From Ustulina deusta (lineage: Eukaryota; Ascomycota; Sordariomycetes; Xylariales; Xylariaceae), in assembly GCA_023159155.1 (NCBI GenBank), contig JAJNNX010000016.1:868001-932000 (forward strand): a stretch of 64,000 nucleotides of DNA, read 5' to 3'. This document shows positions 23,274-35,882 of this stretch, piece after piece. How positions within the stretch are numbered: position 1 is the stretch's first letter; each line of letters opens with the position of its first letter. Under the pieces are notes generated by a model, which saw only the letters and a list, made by a program, of their open reading frames with translations, was not told the DNA's origin and ran no database searches. The position numbers and the translations under genes are program-made.

Positions 23274-24471
23274 TTCTAGTCTCTCTAATGGAATCAAGAT
23301 ATCGACCTGTGAAATAGGCAAGGTGAAAATGAGCTTCGGGAACAGGGTAATGTGACAACAATAATCTCTGTGAGTTCAGATGACATTCACTTATGACCTT
23401 TATATGGTCCGATGAGATTGCAAAGTACGAATGCGGAGATCCATGGGCGCCGAGTATCTGGTCCGCTGGGGCGACTTGACCCGATAAACTTGCATACATC
23501 ACGTGTGGCTAGCCCTGGCCGAGAACGCGCTGCCAGCCATGCCATTTCAAAGACATTTAGTTTCCCCTTGTACTTATTATTCTATAACATGTCTCCGATA
23601 GACTTCTCTAGGGAAAGAAAGAAAAACCCTTGAACATTGGTTCTCGATCCCTCGCGCCTGAAGATAGGAAACTGTGATATTCAGTAAAGAATAACGTTGA
23701 AATGTTGACCATCATAATATTAGTAGAAAGCATGAGGCCTCGGTTCGTCTATTTCATCAAGGTCCACCGTTAAGCTAAGGACCGCCTTTAAGACATTCAA
23801 GGTATAGGAAAGCAATATCACCTGAAAACTTACGTCAGAGGATGCGCTTACTCTGTTGGAAAGAAAAAAATTGATTCGGTATACCTACTGGTTGGCAGTT
23901 GGCAGGCGAACTGGGATATTAACCGAAAGCAAAGATATTGGCTGTGAGGAAGCGTAGATATAATCGGTTTGTCTTCAAGTGTACAGGACGTAATGCTGGT
24001 AATTCACCCTTATTGGTTACGGTTAATGGCGATCTCCGGTAAATGTGTCAAAGCCCAACTTCCCCGCAAAGTCTGGGGTTGAAGCGGAGAAGCTCAAGCT
24101 TTGGGTAGGCGGTTCCATCTGGGTAATGGATAGCGAGGATTTCCCACCAACGGTGTAATACATAGCATCGGTTTATCGCGAACCCGAAAATTACCTGTCA
24201 AGTGGCAGTGAGGATAATACAATAAATAGTCTTTGCTGGCACCGATAAGTTGAGGGAGGGGTTGGAGAAGAGACAGGGAATCAACAAAGTCTCCAAGTTC
24301 CCCAACCTCCAAGCCCACAAAAACGTAGAAACATTGCCGTACTGTCTATTTGTCTCGAGAGCATCACCAGAGCGAAACGGGTCATTCCGAAACGGCATTG
24401 CGGGTTGCATTAGACAACATTGAAGAATTGGGAAGAGTAGATTTGTTGAGGCTTTCGAAAGGATTGACAAG
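23274..24471. promoter_or_regulatory. Shared divergent promoter of MFS transporter and oxidoreductase
   Basis: 1.2 kb between two divergent starts. No separate gene was recognised. Small open frames on the minus strand (24094-24564) overlap the oxidoreductase leader and are not protein-like. Co-regulation is an inference from the arrangement only; no binding site was identified with confidence. Confidence 0.45.
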
Positions 24472-25779
24472 ATGGCAGAGGTTGCTGTCATTCGCACGAA
24501 GAAAAGGTATGCCATAGTTGGTGCTGGGGGCCGAGCTATCTTTTTCTACACGGCAATTGCTCAAGACTACGCGAAAACATCCTGCATAGTCGGCTTCTGC
24601 GACACTAATCAGACCCGCATGAACTATGCCAACTCGAAGCTCGAGGGCCTAGGCCATAGTGTGGTTCCAACGTTTGTCGCTTCTGAATTCGAGAAGATGA
24701 TCAAAGAGACCAAGCCAGACGAAGTTATCGTGACAACGATCGATCGGACTCATAATATCTATATCGTCAAGGCGCTGGAACTGGGATGCAACATCATCAC
24801 AGAAAAGCCCATGACCATTGATGCGCCGCGCTGTCGTGAGATCTTCGAAGCAGTGAAAAGGACGGGTAACCACGTGCGCGTTACTTTCAACTACCGATAT
24901 GCACCTCACAACACTAAAGTCTTCGAGCTGATCCGATCGGGTGCCATCGGTACAGTGACTAGCGTACACTTCGAATGGATGCTCAACACCTCTCACGGCG
25001 CGGACTATTTCCGTCGCTGGCACCGCGACAAGCGCAACAGTGGCGGTCTGCTAGTACATAAAAGCACACACCACTTCGACCTTGTCAATTTCTGGCTGCA
25101 GACACGGCCAGCGTCAGTGTATGCGCAAGGCGATCTCAAGTTCTACGGGCGTGAAAATGCTGAGCGTCGCGGGGAGACTAAGTTCTACACCCGTGCACGT
25201 GGAAGTGAAGTGGCCAAGACCGACCCTTTTGCGCTTCGTCTGGATGAGCACCCCCAGTTGAAGGCTATGTATCTTGATGCCGAGCACGAGGACGCATACT
25301 ACCGCGACCAGAGCGTATTTGGCGATGGCATCAGCATTGAGGACACGATGAACTTACTAGTGCGGTACAGAAACGGGGCTGTCTTGACGTACTCGCTGAC
25401 GGCCTACGCGCCTTGGGAGGGCTTCCGAGTCAGCTTCAACGGCACGGGCGGACGGCTTGAGATGGAGGTGGTGGAAAACAGCTACGTCAACTCGGGCGGC
25501 GACCAGGCGACCGAGGGCTCCCTCGAGAGACGCACAATTCTCCTCCGGCCGCTGTTCGAGAAGCCACGCGAGATTGAGATCGAAGACGGCCGTGGAGCTC
25601 ATGGCGGCGGCGATACAGTGCTGTTGAATGATCTCTTCGGCGAGCCCGTGTCCGACGAGTTCATGCGTGCGGCCAGCCACATCGACGGCGCATTGTCAAT
25701 CTTGACAGGGATAGCCGCGAACAAGTCCATCGCGACGGGCCAGGTCGTGAATGTGGACGATATATTGAGGATACCATGA
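24472..25779 (+). CDS. Gfo/Idh/MocA-family NAD(P)-dependent oxidoreductase
   Basis: A single-exon gene of 435 residues. The N-terminal Rossmann fold has GAGGRA at 17-22, followed by the EKP motif (111-113) that ends the nucleotide-binding domain and carries the conserved lysine. The second domain includes GGLLVHKSTHHFDLVNFWL (191-209), where K197, H201 and D203 are candidates for substrate binding and catalysis. The family oxidises sugars, inositols or related polyols, or reduces the matching ketones; the substrate here cannot be read. There is no signal peptide, so it is cytosolic. GC content is visibly higher than in flanking DNA. The divergent Dal5-type transporter suggests an uptake-plus-oxidation pair for a small acid or polyol. 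Confidence 0.85.
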   Translation: MAEVAVIRTKKRYAIVGAGGRAIFFYTAIAQDYAKTSCIVGFCDTNQTRMNYANSKLEGLGHSVVPTFVASEFEKMIKETKPDEVIVTTIDRTHNIYIVKALELGCNIITEKPMTIDAPRCREIFEAVKRTGNHVRVTFNYRYAPHNTKVFELIRSGAIGTVTSVHFEWMLNTSHGADYFRRWHRDKRNSGGLLVHKSTHHFDLVNFWLQTRPASVYAQGDLKFYGRENAERRGETKFYTRARGSEVAKTDPFALRLDEHPQLKAMYLDAEHEDAYYRDQSVFGDGISIEDTMNLLVRYRNGAVLTYSLTAYAPWEGFRVSFNGTGGRLEMEVVENSYVNSGGDQATEGSLERRTILLRPLFEKPREIEIEDGRGAHGGGDTVLLNDLFGEPVSDEFMRAASHIDGALSILTGIAANKSIATGQVVNVDDILRIP

Positions 25780-26221
25780 CGAGGTTTCTGATGCTGGGTA
25801 GGTGGACATCACGTTGATTCAACGGATATGCTACAGATCTTGTTGTAGGTAGGGCAGCCTTGAAACTAGGTGCGATTGGCGAATGGGATAGGTAATCTAC
25901 CTGCGTACGTAGTGTTTTGCATTGCATTCCGGACGTCTAGTCTAGGTACTAGGTAGTTCGATGTAGGTACTGTCAGGCTAACATCGCGAGAGTAAGCGAG
26001 CTAGACTAGTCGGGTATAACAATATTCAAGTTTGAAACACTGTCCTACCCAAATGACGTATACTGGTACGTTATGGCATGCATGAGCGCTTTACCTAGTG
26101 GGGCTATGTTTTTCGCATCGGACCAAGCTCTTCGAAATTCAACAAACACTCTTCCTCCTCGCCTCATTGCTTCCCAATTGTTCTTGTTAAGCCCTATAGA
26201 AAATCGCTATAGACACACAAA
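25780..26221. other. Intergenic, 0.44 kb
   Basis: Holds the oxidoreductase 3' flank and the mcr1 promoter. TAGGTA/TACCTA words cluster near 25845-25965. No gene or RNA seen. Confidence 0.4.
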
Positions 26222-27453
26222 ATGTTCGCCAGATCAGCATTCCGGGCAGCCCAGCCGCTGAAGCGCGTAGGTTTCTCAACTCCGAGCCCCTCGGGCTTCG
26301 CACTCCCGAATCCTGGCTCACTGCCGGATCTCCGGGTCAACGACCACATACAATCAATAGCTGACTTGTTAAATCACATCCATAGAGCCTCCTATCGACA
26401 CGCTCGTACGCGACCGAGCCCGCCAAGGGCGGCTCCAATACCGTCGCAATCGCTGCCGCCGGTGTGCTCGGTGCTGGCGGCATCGGCTATTATTTCCTGA
26501 ATTCGTCGTCGGGAGCGAAGGCCGAAAATAAGGCAAAGGAGGAATTGAATAAGGCCACCAGCCCACCAAAGTTTGCTTTCACAGGCGGCGACCAGGGCTT
26601 CGTCTCGTTGCTCCTCAAGGATGTCGAGGTCATCAACCACAACACGAAGAAGTTCATCTTCCAGCTGCCTGAGGATGATATGGTTTCAGGTCTGCACGTC
26701 GCCAGCGCGATCCTTACCAAGTTTGTTCCTGAGGGGCAGAAGGCTGTCCTGCGGCCATACACCCCAACTAGCGACGAAGGTATGTTGCGGGCTTCTCCGC
26801 ACCTCTCGCTCCCGAAGCAATCCTCTCGAACTGTTGAATATGAAATGGGTCACGACTAGCTAACAAATTGGGTGTTCCGAATAGCTGCCAAGGGTTATGT
26901 TGAACTGATCGTGAAGAAGTACCCCGGCGGCCCCATGTCAACCCATCTACACGACTTGGTTCCTGGCCAACGTCTTGATTTCAAGGGCCCGCTGCCGAAG
27001 TACCCATGGACTCCCAACAAGCATGAGCATATTGCTCTGGTAGCCGGCGGCACTGGCATCGCCCCTATGTATCAGCTCATTCGGGCTATTTTCAATAATC
27101 CCGAGGAGAAGACTAAGGTGACGCTCATATTTGGTAATGTGACCGAGGAGGATATCCTGTTGAAGAAGGAGCTCGCCGACATCGAGAACACGTACCCGCA
27201 GCGATTCCGTGCCTTCTATGTCCTTGACAACCCGCCCAAGGGCTGGACCGGCGACAAGGGCCACATCACTAAGGATCTGCTAAAGACGGTGCTCCCCGAG
27301 CCCAAGGAGGGCAATATCAAGGTTTTTGTCTGCGGACCTCCGGGCCTATACAAGGCCATCTCTGGAACCAAGACCAGCCCTAAAGACCAAGGCGAGCTCT
27401 CAGGTATCCTGAAGGAGCTGGGTTATACTGAGGATCAGGTCTACAAGTTTTAG
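26222..27453 (+). CDS. mcr1: NADH-cytochrome b5 reductase 2, mitochondrial (Mcr1)
   Basis: Three exons, 26222-26266, 26386-26779 and 26885-27453, give 335 residues, the usual length for filamentous fungal Mcr1. The first exon encodes only 15 residues of a basic, amphipathic mitochondrial presequence. Exon 2 continues it and adds a single hydrophobic segment ([19 protein letters not shown]) that anchors the protein in the mitochondrial membranes. The FAD-binding motif RPYTPTS, the GGPMSTHL loop, the NADH-binding GGTGIAPM and CGPPG near the C-terminus are all intact. The enzyme reduces cytochrome b5-like acceptors with NADH, supporting antioxidant recycling and lipid metabolism. Confidence 0.93.
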
Positions 27454-30400
27454 ATTTTTAGACGAGACCCACATTGTATTACGCATATGCAGTGCTCACT
27501 TTGTACACGTAGAACATTTTTACATGTAGACATTTGTGCGTTAGAAAGCGCGCGAGCTTTAAGCTGAGGAGCCTTTCAGCTAGTTGTGGACCGACTCTCC
27601 ACATTTGGATTGACCATTTGCGTCACAAGATAGCGGGCGATCCGCCGAGATATATCTTATATCAAGACTATCCCCCCTATGCCGTGCTTGTGCATCTTTG
27701 AATTCACGAGCACTGTATCCTTGTAAGCATACGGGATGTGCTATACCTCGTGCCTTGTTCCCAAGCTAACTATTTCCTTAGATTTTGAAGTAAGCGCAAC
27801 CATGAGTGAGTTCATTCTCGCCACTGCTCATCCAACATCTTAGTGTCAGACAGAGAGCAGGATTTCATGAAGGAGTAAATGTCATCATACAAGAGATTAT
27901 GTGCGAATCACACATCTACGGCGACCCATCCACGCCAGAATCAAAGCTGGTGTCGAGTGAAAGTCACATCCAACCCAACCAACCAAGACGCAGATTAGAT
28001 CTAGATGTGGTAGACTCAAGAAGAAGACAATGTTGTCGGCTCAAAGTCCCGGCTAGCGTTCTATCTATCGATTGCGGAGTCATACGCTAATCCTATGGCA
28101 CAAGGCCCGTGCATGAAAGACGCAAGTCTCACACGTTGGGCGGCGTCGGGATCTGAGGCGTTGGGCGCGTTGGTCTTTCACGGGTGATTCCAAAATAAGA
28201 CCCCAAAATCCTCCTGCAACGGTAATGTCGCAATGGATTGTACCATTTTCGCAACAGATGAGGAACGCAAAGGGGGCGACGAAGCTTTCATGGTTGAGCC
28301 AGAGACGGACTCTGCAATCTAGTGTAAGCGAGCTTTGGTTATGGAGATCTCCGTAAGTACCTAGGTAAGCAGCTAAGCAAGCAAGCATGTGTTCAGGGAG
28401 GCCTGCAACAGCAGCTCAGGAAGCGACTTGCGCCATCGCGATGGAGATATGAATAGCGACTCATTCAATCACTCGGGCACGGGTTGATGCAGGTTCGGTG
28501 AGGGAGGGGTTTTTCTCACCCTTTCGGAAATCATGGCTGCTGTAGTGCCTGTACGTGTGATGTGAGCCTGATTCTGGGTTTGCCCCAGCCTTGAAGAAGG
28601 GGGATAAAAAAAAGATTAGATCGACCCATAACTCATCTTTACCATATTGTTTCGATGGCGCCCCAGGCGGAAAAGGTGCCTAGGATGGGCAGAAATGGAA
28701 CTGTTTCCGAGAAGCCATCGATCTAAAATCTGCGAGGCACGATGGCCGGTTCGTCGCGATCATAGGCTGGAACCAGGGGCAACTTAGAAGGGCATTTTCC
28801 TCAGAACTTGCGATGGGAAAATAAAAACGTAATAGAAACTCTCGTGATCGATCGGTTCATTTCATCCTTGGGGTCCGTTTAATAAAGGATCGGAACCCCG
28901 GCTAACGACGCAATGCCCGCTCGAATGAAGCGATTGGAGCGCGCAATTATTAACAAGCCCATGCAGGGTGCGAGCTGCTGGATCGTCTTATGTTGTGGTT
29001 GGCTGTGATGTTGCAGTGTAGGTAGGTAGCCTGTTCATAGTTCGAACTCCTACCGCAATATAGCGAACCCACATATACTCTTCCAACTAGTGTAGGTGTG
29101 TGAACATGGCGATGTATACCTACACCCTATATCAATTTGGCAATACAAATGAAATTAGAAATATAATAAAACAGATACTTCGTCTCATTTCAAGGTCAAT
29201 TGCGCCATGTTCGTTTCGACGGAGTTGTTGTTCGGTCTACCTATATTTGGTCGGTGTAATGATTATGCTTAACGTTAGAATACTAGCAATGGCTCAATAA
29301 TTTTCCTAAGGTTAGATATGTTAGACAACTATGCTGAAGTCTTCTAAAACTGGAAGAACCCTCGTCAACACCTCCAAGGCCTACACACGCGGCCTGCCAT
29401 GGGTTATTACCGGCTAAAGCCGCACGCAGCACTAAGATGCAAACATGCCTGCTAGCAAGTGTATCTACCTACCCTATGTGCCGCTCTAGGGTTGTGTGCC
29501 ACGAATGTCTTCTCTCGCATCATCAATATTAATTGTTGCGGCCTAGACACCGGTAGCTAGGCGCGGTGAAGTTGGTCGTTCAGTAGAGAATGCGATTGGA
29601 GGGAAGACGCATGTTGATTCCGATAATTCTGTCGTGCTGTCACGGCCGCGTGTCTGGAGCACTTGGCACAGCATCGGACGATTTCAGCTAGGAATCCTTC
29701 TAGAAGTCACAGGTCTGAATCGTATCCTCTCCTTTTCCCTTGGCCCACTACTGTGAAATCTGGGGGACGGGAAGAGAACCGCCTGTCTCATTCGTCAACA
29801 ACTACCATCCACGACCATGTAGTTTTCTCGCCTAAGAATATGAAACGGTAGTGCCAATGTTCGGGACCAGCCCAATATCAGTGGACGGCAGCAGAATCGG
29901 CTGTCCTCGTTAATAAGTGTCGAATAAGGGCCGCCAGATTTTACTAAACCCAGGGCCGCCGAAGGTTCCGTACTGCTTACCATTACCATTCCTACTTGCA
30001 TGCTGCATCGTGCGTCTACCCCGTTCGGACGGGGTGGAAATATGTAGCGTCGAGGCGAGGTCTTCCCGGAGAGACCCAGATCAGACTAACATATGCATCA
30101 GAAAGCTTCGGGATGGCTTCAAACGCGAACCGAAGTTTGCTAGCCTCTGCCAAGATCCAGCTGAACTAGGCCTTCTTCACAACTAGGTGTGATTCCCGCT
30201 TACTGCTTACCTTTGCGGGAATGGCGAGCATGCCAAGGCCTTCTGTGATAGCTGTAAACTCGACATGTCGTCCAAGTAAAGAGGGACTATTGATGTGAGC
30301 GCCGAGGGCTAACGCTAGGTAGGTAGGTAGTGTGCTTCGATGTTGTTTTAGTGCTGGAGTCGAATCTGGCCAAATCCGAGACAATGGTACAGATACCCAC

Positions 30401-33400
30401 CATGTCTCATCCCGGTGTCTTGGCTGAAATAGGCGCTTGCTCCGAAGGGCACGTTGGATGGCTATCTAGATCGAGCGAGAGATACTGCAATCGCCAATGA
30501 CTGCATGTAAGGCGTCGCCAGCGTGAACGTCGGACAAAATTGAAATGATGGCATTGAAATGATGACACTGTGACGAGGTAACACTAGACACCCAGCTGGT
30601 TTACAAGGGAGTCTCGTTATTCTTGCTTGGCCCTAGCTCTACCTGCATGATTCTCATTCTGAGGCAAATGGTGAGGGAGTTTAAGAGCACATAGATTGGG
30701 GCAAAAGCTCGGCGCTGGAGTTGGGAGGATCTTAGTCATCCGAGGGCCGAACCTGCGATATAAACGAGTGTACCCCTGTATCTACCTCAATGTTTGAGTC
30801 CGACCTGTGTATTAGAAGTGGGTACCTGGCACTAAGCTACAGTGGGTTGGGTCCCTTTTTCATTGCCGCTTCAGTGGGGCTGGCATTCAGGACTACCGGT
30901 ACCTACCCTACCTACCAGCAAAGCTTAGCAGGCAGGTTCCATGATGTGTATCATACTTATTATTGACCCAAATCTTCAACTAGGATGATCCGTTTGGCTT
31001 TACCCACGTGACGAAAATTGTGGCCAGTCTAGTATGCATCAACCATGCCTGCCTATGCGTCTTCTACCCAGCGTGAGTCTCCCTGAGGTAGTACTACCGG
31101 GATTATTTTATGTTAAAACTCCTACAGAAAGGAGCGGCAAAAGAAAACGGCAGCTGTGAACAACAGTAAGTGGCGGCCAAGGCCAAGCCCGCACAAGACA
31201 TTCCATTCGACAACGGTTCGGTATTCAACTCGTGCTATCCGTGTATTCGGGTTCTTAGAGCGCTGAAACTATGCCCCGTTAGAGGGTCCCGCACCGTTGC
31301 CCACACCAAGAAAATGTTTGACGCTGTGCTCTTCTCTTGGTAAAAATTTTCGGCGAAATATCGTCATGTTTTGCCACAAGAAAAAGGCCCTCGCGTGCGG
31401 CGTGGTTACGGCAGGTCATGACTACGCTGAACTCCTACAATACGCATGACTAACCTGCCCGTAATGGCATGAAGCGTCCATGTGTACAAGGTTACCCGTC
31501 CTTCGGAATGCGAGCCTCGTAGGAGCATTGCCGTACCTGCAGAGAGCCAAGACGACTTGGTATTGGAGCCGTTAATTCCGCGGTTAACTATCTATGGGAA
31601 TTGTGGGTTACGGACATGGTACTCTGATTTCTGTGGCAAGATGGCTACCAACGGTTTCTTTGTTCTTAGAATAGAGCACCGCGATGGTAGCAACGCTCGG
31701 TCTTGCTTGGATCTACATATTACGCGTGACTGATCAAAATTGTTTCTGCTGAGCTGATTACATGTCCCCCAGTGGCAATACGCAAAATATGTTGCCGCAT
31801 AAGGGATGGAGTGAAGGCATGCTATGCTAAGATTGAAATGCGCATGGCCTGGATCGAAGAGGCATATTGAGTCGCCCCATTAATATACAATGACCATGCC
31901 GAAAGGATTGATGGAGGAAAATGAGAAAGGAAGGCAAGGTGGGATCCAATCTTGAAGGGAGGATATTCGGTTATGAGCTATACATCGGCGAAACTCCAAC
32001 CGTGTCATTAGGTATCTGTGTTGATGAAGACGATTGCCAACTTCAGGTGATTCTCTATTCAAACCACAGTAGGTCTTTCATATTTCTCGAGAAGTTCCTG
32101 CTTTCTGGAGAGACTCTGGGAATAATTAGCCCAATGAAATAATACTGCAAACAATATCACCTTTTCTTGATAAGCGGCTAAGAGATTGTAGGTCTATTGA
32201 GAAGCCTGACTCGGATACCTAACTAGTCTAGGCCTTTGTTTTAGTAGGGGCGAATGCATTGCTGCCCTAATAGTCCGGATGAAGATTTAGAGCAGGCGCG
32301 AAATCTACATCTGGTTAGATGTTCTATGTGACAGTGGGAATTGTTCGGTCCTTTCTCTCTATTCTTTCCCTGGCGAAGGTCTAGACTGTGTGATACTGAG
32401 TGGAAAGACTGTATGAACAGGTAGGGTGATCAGGAGATCCCCAGTATTTGTTTTTAGCTATACATACTAGTGTACACCGAGCCAGACACTGTATATACAC
32501 CGGCTGATTTGTGCCTGGCACAGTACGAAAATCCGATCCGCGGTGGCTGCAGAGTCGGCAACTAAGATGACGAGATCAATAACCCGAAAGCTGCACGACA
32601 TACATGATGAAGATGATGTCACTTTTGACTAGTGCTGCTCTAGTCATTCATCCCGCAGGACGTTGTACCGGAGCAAGGCCACAACGGCAGATCACTCGTG
32701 CATCTTTTTGCTATCTCGGCCATGGCCAGCACGTATGTCGACTTCTTGCTTGAGTATTGCTGGACGTTGCGGTGCCGATAGCCGGACCTGATGTGGCCTA
32801 ATATACGGAGGAGGTAGAGATGAGTTGGTGCTTGGACCAAAATAGGATCATGTCCTGTTGGCGCATCGCTTACTGTCTCTTGGAAACGAAGTAATCTAGG
32901 GATAGTCCCGACACCGCAGAATAAAACGGCGATGGGCTCATCTCGCCGCATTTCTGCTGCACAAGGTGCCATATCTCGGTAAGGCAGCTTTCTCTATTCG
33001 CTAGGGCGGTATTAGTAGGTGGGTAAGAAAGCCTCGATCTAGCACCCAGGGTGCAGCTTTCTTCTCGTTGCATTGCATTGCATAAGATGTGCAGGCGAGA
33101 TCTTGGCGGACGGCTGGCACGCAAGCACGTTCAACCGATCTCGATATATATACTACCTAGTAGTAGCACACCGACTACAGTACCTACCTAGGTTAGGTAG
33201 TTAATGTTGGCGGGTGAAGCCGAACAGGGGCTAGACAGGGGACTGTCATGCGGCTAATACGGATAATATTGTGGCGCAATGAAATAGTAGTTTATTCTCC
33301 GATGACAAGCGCTGTTCTAGGCGACGGGAGATAGAGTAGTGTAGGTATGTTCAACGCTTCTGCTGGGCTAGGCCCATATCGAAGTCGGCGGACAAAGATA

Positions 33401-35882
33401 CATGTAGATGTGTTTGGGGCAAGCGGTCGGGGAACTATGAGCCGAAAAGACCTGCGGTGACGAGCCTAGCGGTGTGCAGGCTAATCTGCAGGTATGGTGG
33501 ATTCTACCTAGGATGTAGCACATTATCTAGATGCTGAGAAAACAAAGAGGGTGGATTAGAGGAGGTGTTGTTGATTCAAAGGTCTACCTTAGGTAGTTAG
33601 TAGAGTCGTGTCACATATGTACCTAGAGTTAAGTACATTGATAGTAGGTACCCTGGAGGTAGGTAGGTATGCAAAGTAAAATATAGTGAGGGTACCTAGG
33701 TACCTTGCATGGCAATGCTAGGCATATAGAACCACTAGGTAGTTGGTACCTATATTTTGCGGCAATAACAGTGTCTCTCCATTATGTATGTATGCAGCAA
33801 CGTCCACTTTAATGTTTCAGATGATCATCATCAGCATTTCCTCTTATAGCGAACTTAACATACCATAAGTAGGTGTAGAATCCAATCTGCATATGGTTAT
33901 TATTGATACTACCTCATCCGCATTCTCTACCACGTCGTTCAGAGGTATGTAGCACATCTACAAACTGTAGGAGATTGGTAGTTTCAACACTAACCAAAAA
34001 TGCAATTGACGTTTCCTGTGTCTCTATGCGGTACATTACCTAAGGTAGTTTCTGAAAATAGCCTACAAACACCTACTATGTCGGTAGCTAGGTCTTTGTC
34101 TTGCTTCCGCTCTCATGGCATGTTGTTACACGCCACGCCACCTGTGGTCCCAATCTGCTTTCCTGCGCCTGTCGTGGATCACGCACAAAGATGCAATGTA
34201 CCATTCCGAACCCGGGTTTCTTCTTGCATCATGTATTGATGCAAATAGTACAGTATTAAAAAAGTTCTCACCGAATTGCGGAGGGGCTGCACATTGCTCG
34301 TCGTCGGCCCATCTCGCTCCTAATTCCCTCTCCTCATCCTCTCGCTCTTCATTGTCGCGCAGATACAGAGTACATACGATTCCGTACCTCGGTAGTGTAG
34401 CATTTGCGATGTCGAGGCAGCCAGCTGAGATGCAAACTGCCAGCGGCTGGCCTGGGGAATAAACAGCAATCCACCACACTCAATTCCGTTGATTGTCCCT
34501 ATTCCTGGTAACGCTGTGGTATTGTCCTGTCGCCTGTCGCCTTTCGCGTGTTCGCCCAGCCCCGCGTTCTCTTGCATCCGCCATGACTCTCAGCCACGTT
34601 GCTTGCTCTGCTCCTCGGCTCGTCCCCTCGACCCATCTCGTATTGGGAGCAGTGCGGGCCCTGCGTTGGATAGCTGATTGGCGGCCATGCTTCCATGACC
34701 AACAACAGGTAGGTAGCAGATGTGCCCGTTGTAGGATGGCCACCGCACCCAATACGACCAGATCAGCAAAGGCGCACCCAATAGGTACCGCCTTGACGTA
34801 GAAGCTCGGGGTGGCCTGCCCACTTCCATCCGGTCAACTTTTTTTTTCTTGCCGTCAATCCAGGCATTGTCCGACCTGACCTCTCGTCAGCTCTACCTAC
34901 CTACCTAAACACGCCTGCCTAGGTGCCTTAACTAGGTAGGTAGGTAGGCAGGAGGTAGCATTCCCCTCGTATTGCGTTACTGGTTATCATTCACTATCGA
35001 CCGTGCCGACGGGACCTACCTGTGTGGGTTTTTTTCCCTGTGGCTTATTCCCATTTCTCTAAACGCAACAAACAGTTCCGTCCTTCTGCCATTCTCTCCT
35101 CTCGTCAAGTGCTGTATTTCCTTCGTCCCATTCGGTACCTACGTAATAAGAGCTGTCTGCGGGTGTTTGTGACAGGTCCATTCGCTACTTCCTCTCGCCC
35201 TCGCCCTCCCCCCTCTCTTTCGCTGTCCTGTATGCATTCGCTAGTTCGCTCGCTTAATTTCGGATTCGCCTTTCTCAACGACGGAGACGGGGTGCATCGT
35301 CGACCACACCCACCTCGTCCCTCTGTACGCATAATATTTTATCTGTCTAGCTTCCTGGTAATTGTCTTTTCGGTCCTTTGCGGGGATGAGGTCGTGATCG
35401 GTGGCGACACACCCCATGCTCAGCAGCTCAGATCCAACCACGTCTTCGGTCAGAGCTGAATAGCCAACATCTCGACATCTCATGGTCCCATGATCCCATC
35501 ACCCCGGCTTCCACCTCTACGTCTACAACCCGGCCGTGCGGGCGGGAGAGGCTACCTGTACCGCCAAGACATTTGGAGTATATCGGGCTATTTTCTTTGT
35601 TCCATACCACCAACGCCTAGAGCACGTTGCCGTCCTGGGCTTGTCAGAGACCACGGCACATCTTCTGAAAGGTCTTACCTGCACCGCCGATCTAATCCGG
35701 CGGCCCTGGCCAACGGTCACCCGGCCCTGGGTCCGCCAGTTACTGCAGCTCCTCCAATCGCCTGTTGTCGACCCATGAGCCGGAATAAGAAACGTCAGTA
35801 GCAGACGGACGCACGAGAGTACGGAAAATAGCAATTATATTGGAGGATCCATCTACCACTGTTGGACGCGTAATCGGCAAAT
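27454..35882. other. 8.4-kb gene-free block with dense AGGTACCT-type motifs
   Basis: No coding gene could be supported. Open frames are short and overlap on both strands (for example 32640-32972 minus, 34115-34479 both strands). TAGGTA/TACCTA words are dense at 29018-29030, 30316-30330, 30900-30916, 33160-33205, 33585-33750 and 34893-34950. A T-run sits at about 34840. From about 34480 to 35880 the plus strand is C/T-rich and may be the long promoter or 5' leader of the 1160-residue protein gene. No tRNA, rRNA or terminal repeats of an intact element were seen. Confidence 0.5.
34893..34947. repeat. Perfect 15-bp inverted repeat, 25-nt loop
   Basis: Left arm CTACCTACCTACCTA at 34893-34907 and right arm TAGGTAGGTAGGTAG at 34933-34947 are exact reverse complements. 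The loop itself contains CCTAGG. In single-stranded DNA or RNA this would fold into a stable hairpin. Function unknown. Confidence 0.85.

Noticed and set aside
29018..29060. B-box-like GTTCGAACTCC, possible tRNA
   Set aside because: No A box or cloverleaf could be drawn upstream.
31046..31170. A short spliced-looking peptide (MPAYASSTQ then GTGAGT donor and CTACAG acceptor)
   Set aside because: The joined frame stops after about 19 codons; no longer product can be built.
34115..34479. Open frames of over 110 codons on both strands at the same place
   Set aside because: Mutually overlapping, low-complexity and without an identifiable family; typical of moderately GC-rich noncoding DNA.
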